A DNA stretch of 64,000 nucleotides from Ziziphus jujuba (lineage: Eukaryota > Streptophyta > Magnoliopsida > Rosales > Rhamnaceae), in assembly GCF_031755915.1 (NCBI RefSeq), contig NC_083386.1, positions 21,499,001 through 21,563,000 on the forward strand, in the 5' to 3' direction. Shown here piece after piece: positions 36,120 through 49,860 of this stretch (positions within the stretch are counted from its first letter, which is position 1; each line of letters begins with the position of its first letter). Both the position numbers and the translations under genes were made by a program. Below the pieces are notes generated by a model. The model had not been told where the DNA came from. It saw only the letters and a program-made list of their open reading frames with translations, and searched no databases.

Positions 36120-39100
36120 CCAAACATGTTCTTAAGGCTTAATATTTAAATTCAAATATTAAGAGTTAAACTTTTATCACATAAGCAATTCAATTAAATA
36201 AAGATCTCTAGACAAAAAATTTACTCAACAAAAATAATATTTAATAAATATGTAGTTTTGACATGTTAATGATTTATTTGTATTTTCTATGACTTCATGT
36301 TTCATGAAATATATTTTGCATAAATAATTTGTTGGATTTTTCTATGTTTTTAATTCTATAGTTTTTTTTTTCTTTTTTTCTTTTTGGGGGTAAAGTTGTT
36401 GTTGTTGATACTTAGTAGGCACTTATATAATATGTTTCCATATGTTGAAATGAATTATATTAAGATCTTTCCTTTATGATTTATTTAGATGTATACCAAG
36501 ATAATTTAACAAATCATCTTCACTTTTAAATGTATACATCTAAAAGTTGATAAGTATTGAAAAATTATATAAAGGTTTTTTCTTTTCATCATAATTATGT
36601 ATAATTATCCTCATAAACTATATATCATTATATCTATCCATCTAATAACCAAGATGATATCTTTGTCAAATACTATATTGAACCGACCTGATAATGAAAA
36701 TAGAGAGTATTGTTTACATATAACATTGTGTATACTGATATTCTAATTTATTATATTAAAATATGTAGATGCTATTGAAGGAAAAAGAAATTAAATTGAC
36801 ACACAAGGAACAGTAACTAAAAATGATATACGTTTGTAGTGGGATACTACCTCATGTTTGGTAAGAAGGTGGCGCTATAGGTATTAGAACTTTTTCATAT
36901 CATTGCTAACAGAATGTATTATTTATATCATTTTAAGTTAACCAGTTTATCCTTTATAATTTACATTATTATTAGGCATGGTAAATGTGCTCCACAAGCC
37001 ACCCAAAGTAATTGTAACATTAAAAATACATATTAATCATAAATTTATTAAGTTAATATATTGATATTATTATTTTTTTATGGTTTTTCTATAAATTTGA
37101 TAAATCCAAAACAAACTCAATTTATTCAATAGATTAAAAAAAATAAAAAAATCAATTAGCATGATAATATATAAAACGTTAAGTGGACATTAGTAATCCA
37201 AATTAAATTATATAAAAGCTATTGCCTTTAAATTATCATTGCTTTGAGTTCTATTTGGCATTGTTTATATTAAACCCAGAATGGAATAGAGTTTTATATA
37301 TTATTTAAGACATTATTGATGGAATATTGTATTACATTTAAATTTTAATATTGTGACATCCTTGTAGGGAAAGTCATTTTCTAGATTCACTTCAACTTTA
37401 AGTTTTTCATGTTTAACAATAATGACTAATTTGTCAATATTGATTATTCATTCGGCCTATAACTGATCTTCTTTTTTTTCTTTAATTTAATTATCCTTTT
37501 TAGAAATCATTTTAATTACTGTTAAGATTATTTTCCTTAACCAGTATAAACATATGATATATATCTTACTGCATTTTATGTGAGTTTCCTAAATTATCCT
37601 TTTTTATTAAAAGGTTTTGTAGACTTCAACTAAATAATGTTAAATTATTTAGAACACATTACCAGAATAATATTAATTTTTTTGTTATAGACCAACTGAA
37701 CAGTATAAATATCTTCAAATAATAAAAACTAAATGTATTTTTGACCTCTAATTTTTTTTTACAATAAAAATATTGATACCTGTAATCATTCATTCGTATG
37801 TAATATAATTTATACATATGAATTATTTAGTTGTTTTAAATTATTCTCCCTAACTAGCTTAAACATATGAAGTGAAACAAAAAAACATATATTTCTTAAC
37901 ATATTATAGGAATTCATGTTATAAAATACAAAATAAAAATGGAGCAGGAGAAACACCCTTGACATAAGGAGGATTGGCAATACTGATAAACTCTTTCTTG
38001 ATAAATGTCAATACTAACATAAACATATATATGTATATACATATATATATATATATATATGATATGAAATTAAAAAAAAAAAGAAAAAAAAAAGAACCAT
38101 ATTGCATCTATGTTAGAGTGGCAAATATGAAGGTAACTATGCAAAAGAAAATTAATTAATTAGAGAGCAAGTAAAAGAAAATTATCTAAAAATCATATCA
38201 TATCCATTTAAAGCTACAAATATAGAAATAAATGTGTAAAATTAACACCAATTAATCAGAGAATAAGCAAAAAAAAAAAAAAAAAAAATTACTAACATGC
38301 TTAATAAAAAATCATAACAATTGAAAAAATTACAAAAATGCCATTTAACTTTTTGTTGGCACTTATCCTATTACTATAGATATATTATAAAAAATATATA
38401 TATAATTTTATAATTTTAAAATTCTAATATTTCTATTCATGATTGGTTGGAGGTCAAAAGCTTTTCGCTAAACTTTTGTCAAATATATATATATATATAT
38501 ATATATTCATCTTTTGTTTGTTAAAAAGGGACAATAATATTTCTCCTTGATTTAGTTTAACTATTTAATCTAATGGTGTAGATGTATATATATATATATT
38601 TTTTTTTTTTTATATTAAGGCTTGAAAACAGAAGCAGGAAGTGTTTGTCACATGAGAATTTTTGGCTATGGTTTTACCGGTTTAGAAATGCTATGGGTTT
38701 TTCATCATAAAATTTGAATCTATCTTTCTATTTCTCTTTTTGCTTTTTTATATAAATAAAAGATGGCTGGAATGGGACGAAACAAGTCTCCAATCTCCAC
38801 TACGGCTTGATGTTGTATCTTGAAAGAGGAGAAGACGTGACTAATGAATATAAATAGACTAATAAAAATATGCCAGATTTTGCCACATGTAAAAAAAGTA
38901 GACTAAAATCTTAGTCAACAATTTCATCAAAGATCTTTTATGCAATGGGATTTGATTTTTTTTTTTTTTCCTTAGCATAAATAAATGAACCGTTTATGGA
39001 TGAATTAGACTCTCCATGGTCAAATTGGTCAAAAAGGTTGTTAATGAAGATCTTTGACTATAAATGTAACTTCCACGATATGATTTCCAAAATAATGTGT

Positions 39101-40490
39101 TAAAAGATTGTTGGAAACGATGGCTGTATACATCTACACTTTTTAAATTTTCAAAGTTTATTTGGAGGTGTAATAAATTCCCACTTTTACATATAGTATA
39201 ATAACTTCTATATGTAATCATTACATGACTAATATCGTGTAACAAATATAATTTTTAATAGACCATTTTTATAAGGTTCACATATTTTAATTTGGCATTG
39301 TATACTATTATAGATTGTTAGGTTTGCATTTAATTGAAAATTACAGGGACAATAGAACATACCATTACATAAAATACTTTACGAGTGCAAAAAACACCAT
39401 GCTTGTTGTATCCAATTGCAAAAAGGTAAGGAAAATGAAAATGGAAATAGTCTACTTGCATTTTTGGATGTTTTTGCTAATTTGTCCAATATCTGTCTAT
39501 GAAGCCAAGTGTTCTCCATTTTCCTATCAAAAGGCTACAGGATTGGGGCAATAGACTTTGGCCTCTTCCAAATCTAAACCCACCAAAAGCTCTTAGTGGT
39601 ATAGTTGGGAATTTCAATTTTTCCAAGGAAAAAAAATTAATTTTTTTTTTTTGAGAAGAGAAAAAAATGTTTGGAAATCTTTTATAAATAAACAAAAATA
39701 ATTTTTTTGTATTTTTTTAATGTTACAAAATTGTAGAAAATATTGTAAAATAATTAGGTAAAAAGAAGGGATGGGAATTCTTAATTAGAGAACCGTGGAT
39801 GAAGAAGGGAAGCAAAAAAAGTATCATTACCTTTTTATTTATTTATTGAAAAGTAAATTAAATAGGAGAATTTTGATTGGATATTTAGAATATGGAGTAC
39901 AATTTGGCTGCTTTGTGAATATCATATGCATTTTATGATGTAAGGTCATGCACATTGATACTGTGACTACCAATGTCTATCACTTAATAAGTGTGTTTGG
40001 ATGTGCTTTTAAAATTCTAGCAGTATTTTTAAGAGAAAAAAACACTTGTGATTATATATGGTAAAAAATTAAGAAATGCCTTTTTCAATAAAAAAAAAAA
40101 AGAGCACTAACTGTGCTTCTAAGGTTGATAATTTTATATTTTAATTAGTATATTTAATATTTATTTTTTAAAATTCAATGGGCTTAAGGGAACATTTACG
40201 AGTGAATGCATTTTAAAGAGGATTTTTTTTTTTTTTTTGAAAAACAGAAATAAATTTTTTAAGGAAGATGAATGTATGTTCTATAATATTTATCAAAAAA
40301 AACAAAAAAAAAAAAAAACTATAAAAGTAACTTTTTAGTGATTTTGTCTTAGGGCATAAGGCATATTTAGTATATAGAATAGAAAAGAAAAAAAATAATA
40401 ATAAAATAACTATTTCAATTTAGCTTTTTATGTTTGGTACATTTTTGAATTTAAGAATAATTATTCATAAATATGCATCTATTTGAAGGA
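36120..40490. other. Long gene-free AT-rich interval
   Basis: Very AT-rich with (TA)n at 38039-38060, 38484-38506 and 38585-38600. Reading frames here are short and have no recognisable protein. I see no gene, RNA or complete transposon. Confidence 0.5.
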
Positions 40491-40492
40491 AT

Positions 40493-42203
40493 AATGATGT
40501 ATAAAATCAACTCGCAAGTACACGAATCGTTTTCAAGTAATAAAGTGGAAAAATAGGGTTGTCGTACCCAAGAGATTAAGTATTAAGTACCAAAGATAAT
40601 TAGGTTTTGATAATATTTGAACTAAAATTTAAGATGACAATTGAAAAGTAAATAAACTAAATTAAACAAAACCAATCAATTAAAATTAGATCAATTCAAG
40701 TAAGAGAGAGAATTGAATAATTATGAATACTAGGGCATTTGATTTCACCACTAACTATTCCAATTTAATTACTTAAATATGTGAATTTAATTAACTAGTA
40801 ATTTTGTTAACCACATTTAATCACAAAATTAATTAAAAGTAGTTTCCACTCACAATTGATAATATTCACATAACCTAATTTATTCCTTCCGGCCTATAAA
40901 TTAAATTATGAAAATTCATCAAGCATAGATTAAGCAAATAATATGGCATGAGACATAACTATTTTCCAATCAATTATGCATTCATGTAAATCATTGGAGA
41001 TCCATAATATTATCATTTGCCAAGCTCAAATATTATTAAATCATTCATTCCTTCCGCCCTATGAAAGCATTAAGTATACTAATGATTTATTAACAAAATA
41101 TATTACTAATTAAATAAAACTCAACATATATTAAAATAATTAAATCTTCATAGTTAGGTCTACATCATAGCCCTAGCTATGAAAATTAGTTCATGGTAAA
41201 AATAATTTCAACATCTATAATTATTAAAAATAATAAAATTCACAATTAAAGAGAAAGGAAAAGAGAATAAAAACTATTGAAGAAATTATCCTCCAAGAGC
41301 TCTCAAAGTCGTAGCCTTCTTCTCCAAGCAAGCCCACATCTCTCTGCCTCCTTCAAGCTCTCCAATTGATCTTCTAAAATTCTAAAACTTTAAAACCCTA
41401 GAACCCTTAAGAGAATCTTAGAAACTCTCAAAATTTGATTTGTTTCTATTTAAGATTCCTAAAAGCTCTTAAATAACTCTCTAAACTTGTATATCTTCCT
41501 TCAATGTGGTGGGGGCTATATATATAGGACCTTGGGAATCTTTTTCTCTCTTTATTTTCAATGTGTGAGTCTTGGAAGATACCTTTTTTAGGCCATGAAA
41601 AGGGTTGGATGGATTTCATGTATAAAAAGGAAACTTGATATTACTTGCTCTCTACTACTTTCCTTTTATCTAATTCCTCCTAAAAAAATAGTTAATTAGT
41701 CTAATTTACCCTTAATGAAGCATGTGACATGACATGTGCCTCATTAATGATAAATTAACCAATTATTGCCACTTGTTTTTATCTTGGCTCTCAAATTGCC
41801 TTGATTCCCTCTTTTGATCAATGGTGGAGATTTAACTAGAATATTATTTTTTATTTTAAATGATGATAACTCTTTGCTCGCACCTCGAAATCCAAAAATA
41901 ACGAGACATTTGAAATCCTCAGATCATGATGATTCATATGATATCCATTTCCATCATGAAATTCCTGATAGAATCTTTATGGAATCTTTTTAATGCTTAG
42001 TCCGTTCGAGCTCAAATCTTGCTTCCCACCATAATTCGACCCAAGGAATCCATTTTTATGGTTGGTTTCTTAAAATTCTTCCTCTTTTACCTAGATTAAA
42101 AAAAATATATAATTAAGTATCTTTCCATAACAAATTAACACAAACTAACAAATATTAAGCTATAAATATGGCATAAAATCATCAATATTTTAGACCTAAC
42201 AAA
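40493..42203. repeat. 1.7 kb dispersed repeat of uncertain class
   Basis: A less AT-rich block between pieces of the 35-kb type repeat. It contains CGCAAGTACACGAATCGTTT, then GTCGTACCCAAGAGATT, two CATTCCTTCC(G)GCCTAT motifs, a C/T-rich part at 41280-41460 and ends ATTTTAGACCTAAC. The first two motifs are common in plant repeats. Edges TGATG...TAACA with AATAA/AATAAT on either side could be termini and target duplication, but this is weak. No ORF. Confidence 0.4.
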
Positions 42204-42209
42204 TAATAA

Positions 42210-43790
42210 TTTTTTTTTAAATCACAGAATTCATAGATAAAATTTAAAATATTCTTATCTTGCTTTTGATAAGTTTAAAAATAGATTGATTTACCTTCTA
42301 ATTAATTTTTTTATCAAATTTAAATATTAAAAAAATATATTTATAAAAGTTAAACCTTGATTCTAATTCAATATTTTACAAATATATGAATATAAATGAT
42401 TATTATTTTTCTCATTTTTTTATTTCCATGAACAACTATTTATATTTTTATTTTAAATTTGAAAATAATTATTTCATAGAAATAAATACTTTTTTTGTTA
42501 AAATTTTAAAATTTTTATTCATAAATTTTAATTTAGATAAACTTGAAATTTTTTTTACCATATTTTAATGAGTTCAGATTTAGCTTGATAAATAACTATA
42601 AAATTTAACTTTTAATTGCGTTTCACCAAATTTGATCATTTTTAGAAAAAAAAAAATTATACATTACTTCATTTCAATTTATTATTTTTACCAAACAGAT
42701 AAATAAAAATGATTATTCTTTTCCATTTTTTATTTCCATAAATAATTACATTTTTCTTAGGCAAATTAATTTTGTGCCGGTTTGGGAGTGTTTCTTTATA
42801 AGCATTATTTTTCGTGGCATTTAGGCCCTATTTGTGATTAGTTTTGGAGTTTAAAAACTTATTATTAAAAAATCTGCTTTTGAAAAGCAACAAAAGACTA
42901 TAGCTGTTGAGATTCTAATTTTAGAATTATCTATAATTAACTTACTAATGTTAATCCTTATTTAAAAATTAATATCATTTATGTCATATATCTATTGGTA
43001 TTTACTGAATAAAGTTATAAGTCTATTCTACTGGATTTAATAGATTTAAGTTAAAAAATAATCTTCCATTTTTCTTTCTTTCTTTTTTTGACAGTCATTG
43101 ACATATCACAAATAATAGGTATGATCAACATTTTTTATACTTTATTTATTTATTTTTTCATTTACTATGTTTTTTTTTTGTCAACATTTACTATAATGTT
43201 GATGAAAATAAAAATTTTACTAAATATTTAGTAATATATGTTACATATAATAATAAAAAAATAACACCTTAAGTAAAGAGATAATAATAAATAATGTATT
43301 TTAATTCATTATATACAATAACAACAATTTAATATCATTATTTATCAAGCATTTAAATATTAATTTTAAATTATACACCAATTATGAAATAATTATTTAC
43401 CAAACATTTAACTGATTCTTTCTGCAATACAACTAAAGTTAATTTTCTCAGAAGCTACAGTAATATCAAGCAAAACCTTATTTTTTATAGTACTTTTTGT
43501 TAATAAATACGTTATAAAATAAGTATAGAATATTTAACTATACACAATAAAAAGTACTTTTTAAATTTGTTTTTCATATTTTTATATTTTAATTAATACA
43601 TTTAATGCTTTATATATAAATATAAATATATATATCCCATATCATTTAGAAGTAGCTAATGTGTTTATTTTTTTTAATACAAAAAGAATTTCCTAATTTT
43701 TTGCTAAACACATAACCAAGCATTTTTTTCTCTCATGCAGCACTTATTTTAGTTGAAAAACACTAACAACACATGCGCTTTATGTATTTT
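42210..43790. other. Gene-free AT-rich interval
   Basis: A/T-rich throughout, including repeat pieces similar to 35115-36010 (around 42280-42450 and 42660-42740). No gene recognised. Confidence 0.45.
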
Positions 43791-43796
43791 AAGATA

Positions 43797-44630
43797 AGTT
43801 ACAATCCCTGAACTATTTGTTACTTACAAAAATCTACTTAAATAATGAAAACAACAAATAAACCCCTCAATTATGATCATGTATAACATATTGTTCATTT
43901 CAAACAATAAAATGCAAAATTTTTATATGACAAAAATACCCTTTTTACATACACATTATGCCATTGTTTTGATAATTTTATCCGAACTATTTCCATTATC
44001 TAAATATTAAAAATAATTTTATTTAAATAAAATATCAAAAATAATGTTTTATTACAAAAAATTATTAAAAATAATATTTTCTTCAAAAATATTAAAAACA
44101 ATACTTCAAAAATATTAAAAACAATATAAAAAGTATTAAAACTAATGTTTTTCTTCAAAAATAATAAAAGTGATGTTTTCTTCAAAAAATTTTAAAAGTA
44201 ATATTTTCTTCAAAAAATATTAAAATAATTATTTTATTTGAAAGTAATATTAAAAATAATATTTTGTTCAAAAAATTAAATATTAAAAATAATATTTTCT
44301 TTAAAAATAAGCATATTGTAATTAAATGAATTTATTGTTTACAACATTTAAGTGATTTTAAAATTTAGATTTTTAATAGGGTGGTTTTGTATTTTTATTT
44401 GACTTGTAAGTTTTTAATATATGTTTTTTTCATCATTTATAATTATTTTCTTCCTTTCCATTTCAGTATCTCAAACTTATAACTTCTTAATCGTAAATAT
44501 GAACTACTCATTAACTGAATCAACTTTATTTGACAAGTTTTTAATAGTTTAAGATGGGTTTTTGTAATATTAAAGGGTTATTTGTAAGTGTCAAATAGTT
44601 GAGGGGTTTTGTATGGTTTACCATATATTT
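43797..44630. mobile_element. Imperfect foldback element carrying a minisatellite
   Basis: The left end (ACAATCCCTGAACTATTTG, TTACTTACAAA) matches the inverse of the right end (AAACCCCTCAACTATTTG, ACACTTACAAA) over about 60 bp. Between them is the minisatellite at 44002-44310. No transposase. Same general style as 34262-35045. Confidence 0.5.
44002..44310. repeat. Minisatellite of about 25-35 bp units
   Basis: Around nine degenerate units built on ATTAAAAATAATATTTTC followed by TTCAAAAA. Units differ by small indels; the array is almost pure A/T. Confidence 0.75.
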
Positions 44631-46055
44631 TATTAAATACAACTTTACTCTTCTTTTTGAAACACAAATTAATTTAATTATTTATAAATTCTAGGAACTA
44701 ATTTTTAAAAATTAGTTTTTTAAAGTAATTTTGACAAGTGATTTTAACAATTTCTAGGAAACTAATTATGTGGATTTTTTAAAAAGATAAAATTTGTATT
44801 TTATTTATAACCTAAAGTTTAATTTAATTAATTCAAAGTCCTAGTTACAAGTGAAAAACTGATTCTCAGCTATTTATAGAATAATTTTCTAGTTTCAAGA
44901 ATAGAAAAATTGTTCTTTAAAACACTTATAAAGTATCTTACCGTTATTTTTTAAGAACAGTTTTTGAAATTAAAAAACAGTGAAAAAAACAAAAATTATA
45001 ATAGAAGTACAGTATTCCAAATAAATAAAATTGTGAAAAATATAATATAGTAAAAAAGCCACATTTCTTCTTCAAAATACACAATTTCCCCAAAAACAAA
45101 CAATATGACCTTTTGCCTGCTTTGTTTATTTATCTAATCTTTGGTTGAAGATGGTTTTCTCTGTTTCTTAGCATCATCAAGCATGATTAACTTAGCTTCT
45201 TCTTTTTTTTAAAAAAAATTTTTTTTATAACAAAAATCAGCTTATTACTACTTTTTAGTCACCATATTATTTCAATGACATTTTTGCATGCCATTTTTTT
45301 TTTCTTTGTCATAGTTTGGATTTAAATACTAAAAATTAGTGATGCATCGCGTTCTCTCATAATGAGGCTTTTCACTTTTTTTTCCTGCTCTAAGATAGCT
45401 CAAAAACATTTTTTTAGTTGTACGAAGTAATTCCTCAGGTCTCATACGCGACAACCATTGCGGGCGGGTCAAGATAGATGGAGACCATCAATGTGAACGG
45501 AAAAGAGAAAGGTCAAACAAAGTGGACATGGAATTGTAGTGTAACAGCTAGGAATTTGAGGAAAATTGACCTTGCAGGTGTTATATTTGGATATAACCAC
45601 GTACAGTACCATTGAAGAATGCTTGAACTGAGACATTTTGATGAGTGGTTAAATGCCTCACCATGATGCCGTGATAGAAATGGTTTCTAATGCATGGATT
45701 TGGATGAGAGTTCTAGGAAATATCACCATTTGGTAATGCTTCCATGGTTGGCTTAGCATACAACCTCACTCAAAAGATTTTATTTATTTATTTATTTTCT
45801 TATGCTATATATGTAAAAGCATATTATAGCATTTAATGAATTTTACGTACTAAACTTAGGGTAACATAGAGATAGAACGATTAGATTTGAGATAAAAAAA
45901 AGAGAAAAAAAAAAATCAGCGTTAACATAACATGAATATGAATGTAATAAAAAATCGTTAGGTAACTGGACAATTATCCTTAAGAAAATTAACAAACAAG
46001 ATATGTACAAGAACTAATAAAAAAGTTTGTAAGGGTGGTATTATGATCAGTATGA

Positions 46056-46400
46056 TCACCTATGGTGTGAATTTTGGGTTTGTCGTAGGACTTTAACTGC
46101 CTTGACGATTGTAGACCGGTGGTCCTGATGGTAGCTGAGAAACCATCCATCAAGGCCCAATTGTGTCATCATCACAGTGTCTGAAGGAGTAGTAATGCCA
46201 CAAGAACCAAACAGGGGAACAGTAAGCCTACCAAATTTCTTAGTTTGGGCAACCAGGTCGGTCATAGGATTTTATTGGCGAATGCTATGAGTTTCGTTTC
46301 ATCCATGTTGTTCAGATTGCTTTTGATTACTTTGATCACAGACCTGGATATGGGTCCAAACTCATCCAATTGTGGTCATCCATAGACCCTTAACAAGGCT
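46056..46400 (-). pseudogene. PDX1-like (pyridoxal 5'-phosphate synthase) fragment, copy 1
   Basis: The complement encodes NNMDETKLIAFANKI, then LVAQTKKFGRLTVPLFGSCG, ITTPSD and MTQLGLDGW, followed by IVKAVK. This matches the PDX1 segment LRNMDDDEV..LVAQTKQLGRLPVVQF..TPADAALMMQLGCDG. A stop and frameshift fall between KI and MTDLV. Only this C-terminal part is present, so it is non-functional. PDX1 makes vitamin B6 with PDX2. Confidence 0.82.
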
Positions 46401-47084
46401 GGCACCGCACCATTCCCAAAAAAAGAAAAAAAAAGAAAAGAAAAAAAGAGCATCTGGTCTCTAATATTGCTAGAGTTCTTAAAATAAAAAAATAAAATAA
46501 AATAAAAAGTCAATTTAGTACAAATTTCTCAGTAAACCAAAACAATCATCTTTTCCAACCAATTATTTGTTTTTTTTCTTCTCAGTACACCACTTTATTT
46601 CAAACGATAATACATTGATATAACTTTGTGGTACAAAGAAAGATATTGAAATATCATTTTTGTATTCATTGGTAAGAAAAAAAAAAATTGCTAAAAAAAG
46701 TTGGTGCCTACTAAATACCAAAAAAAATAAAAGTTGGTGCCTGATAAATTGATAAACAAAGTTAGGTGCCTGTGTTATACTTTATCAAAACTGAATTCCA
46801 CTTTTACCAAGGAAAAAAAGAAAAGCATCTTACCATTAATATCACTTTAGTTTCGAAAAAATAATTAAAATAGTAATTATTCAACAAACCGAAAAATATC
46901 TTTCCAAAACCAATTGAAATGTGCCACTTAAATAAGGTAATGAATTATTCAACAAGTAATATTCTCGAAAACTGAATTTCCAAATCAGGTTTTTTTCAAT
47001 AAGTTTAATATTTTCCAAACATAAGGGAAAAATATACATTAGTAGGTGCATGCAGTGTATTTGGTATATTTAGAAAGTATGTTA

Positions 47085-49860
47085 TCAACGGATATTGTTG
47101 TGATTATCGGATAATTCACATTGGTAATTTCGACTGCACAATCATTTTTCTTTTTAGAGGGCTAATTTATATTTATATATATATATATATATATATTGTT
47201 TTTATCTATTTTTTAAATTGTGATTTAATGTATTAATATAACTTCTACAATGGCATATACAACATAAATAAATGTAAGCCCATATAAAGTATTATAGGTT
47301 TTGGACTTCATGATAAATTAATAAGGTAGCAAAGCCCCATCCTACCAGCCATAACGAAGGAATGTATTCATATCTTTTACAAGTGCCTCAAGAAAACATT
47401 ATCTTCAAGAAGCACAAAATTACAATGCTTGAAGAAGAGCTGGCTTTTGCTTTTCAAGAAACGATGCATATTTTTCTATTTAGAGGGTCATCATCCTTCC
47501 ATTGGTTTGATAAGCTTTAATAATAACATCATGTTCAATAGTAACATTAAATTTACAATAGGAAACATTTTGTTCTCCCACCCAAGGAAAAATAATAGCC
47601 AAGAAATTAGATATTGTCAGCGATATGACAGTTGTTACTTATTACGACCATCATATCTTGATCAGGATCATTATAGCTATATATATGGGTTTCACCAATT
47701 CATAGAGGCATCATCCAACTATATGTTTAGCTTGTCAAAGGAAAAATGTTCAGATATTGCAAAAAACATAAACTATAAAGTAACTATGAGGATTAAGCAC
47801 AGTTGATGGTGAGGGATTTAGCAGTAACAACAAAGACAATAATTGAGACAATTTTAGTTGAAAGACTATTATGGATATTGTTTCTGATTTAGTAACTCCC
47901 TCATTGTGTCTCAGCTATCTAGTCATCAAGCATGTAAGTAATGTGGTACATCCAATAGCTCTTTGGTTGCCTCATGATTTAAGGAAACAATTCAAGCAAA
48001 ATGACCATAAATGATTTTAGACACATTGCATCCTCACCCTCTTGTGCCTGTTTAGATTTTTTTCAAAAATAGTACATAATGTTGCTAGGAAGAACAATGC
48101 AAAGCATTAGATGCTTTTGGCTTGATGTAGGCTCCGATATTAATTGACCCTATGCATTATAGTTAAATCAATATTAATATAAGAAAATGAACAATGTAAA
48201 CATATGAAGGTCAAATTCCTCCAACGTCAAATACTGAATGGGTGCAAGATAGAAAGGGCAAGCTAAAAGTATGACTCAACAACAAAGGAATACAAAACCA
48301 AGGAATAAAGGCTAAGAGCAACTGTAAACCGTACAACAGTACCAAAACATCATATAAGGTCCCTATAGAGAAAACTAAGAATGGTATAGAGATAATGAGC
48401 TATAAGTAAAGTGCTGTATAGCAGGTTAAAAATATCATCCCACTAATAAGCATACTCAAGAACTAAACTAATAGCATTGAAGTAAATTTAAGCAAATTCC
48501 AATTTTACTTAGCCAGTACAGATTTATTTTTTAAATCGCACTCCAATATCCACATCTATGCTCTACCTTGGAAATAGAAATCCTAATGCTTATCAACCTT
48601 GAGTTCTCATCCTACCCTTAAACAGACCCAAATAGTTAGTTATCCAAATTCTCTATGAAAAATCTAGATGATGAGAAAAATAAAGCTAGTGTAAAAAATT
48701 TCACTAAATAGCAGTGCTAGGGAGCAGGTTATACAAGTTTATAGTAGCATCAATGTAGTTGAGTAAAAGACACAGCACATAAACTTGATTTTATAAGAGT
48801 GTTCAAGGTTGGTAAAAAAATAAACCATTGATAGCATGTACATCAAAAAGTTTTGAAATTTAATAAAAAAAGTTATAACATTAAATCAATCACTAAGAAT
48901 TTTCTGTCACTAAAGACATTATTTCCTTTCATTTAATCAATTAATCCGAACAATTTATTTATAATTTTTCTCTAACCCTTCACAATATTATGTAGTAATT
49001 ATTTAGTAAAAAGTAATCTCATAAAATCAAATTCACACATGAAAAACCTTCACCTCAAGAAGGCAAAATTAAGAATGAACCAACTAACTCACGTGTACAA
49101 CCCTGTATAAATTTTGAAAGTGATTGATCAAACCACAATAAACCATAAAGAAAAAAATGACATTCTACCCAAAAAAAAAAGAAAAAAAGAAAAAAAAAGA
49201 AACAAGGGATTGAGAAAATGAGATATCCTGAAGACCCTTGAGGGCATAGAAGCAGAGAATACTTCAACAAGCACCGGTCCATTCACCTTTCCCAATCAAT
49301 AATCTAACATTCAGAATTTACTTATACATAATATATCTATAACTATGTACTTCTTCCGTAATTTGCTTATACATTCAAAAAAAAAAAAAAAAAAAAAGTA
49401 GAGGTTTTCTCGAGGAAGGAGGAGGAAAAGGAGGTTATTTTTCGATGGATAGAGACAGTTTTCTTGGGGAAGAAGGAGGAAAGGAAAGCAGATATGGTGA
49501 AGGAGTGTTTTTTTCCTTTTTTTTTTTTGGTCCCAAATGGGATTGAGGGTTTTCTTGGGAAAGAAGGAAGAAAGTAAAGCTTAGATGCAAAAAGGTTTTT
49601 TTCAATGGAATTGTCGGCTTTCTTCAGGAAAAAAAAAGGAAAGGAAAGCAAAAGTAATTTCTTATCTTCACTGGGGACAAAAAGGAAACCAAAGAGTAGA
49701 TTAACAAAAAATAAAAAAAATCAAAAATAAAAAAATCAAAAAGAAGGAGTAAATATTATTAGACATTTATTTTAATGGATATTGGGTCAAATTCCCCCAT
49801 CTAATTCATAACAAGAAATGCAGACCGACAGCCATGGTTTTTGCCTAACACCCTTAACGA
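47085..49860. mobile_element. 2.7 kb insertion specific to tandem copy 1, class unknown
   Basis: Copy 2 passes directly from the counterpart of about 47080 to that of about 49860. The extra DNA has (TA)n at 47171-47196, an ORF at 47429-47806 (125 codons, no family recognised) and four degenerate repeats at 49400-49655 with a shared core (TTTTCTTGGGGAAGAAGGAG and variants). No terminal repeats were found. Confidence 0.5.

Noticed and set aside
47429..47806. 125-codon ORF in the 2.7 kb insertion
   Set aside because: No recognisable domain; not called a gene, only noted within the insertion.
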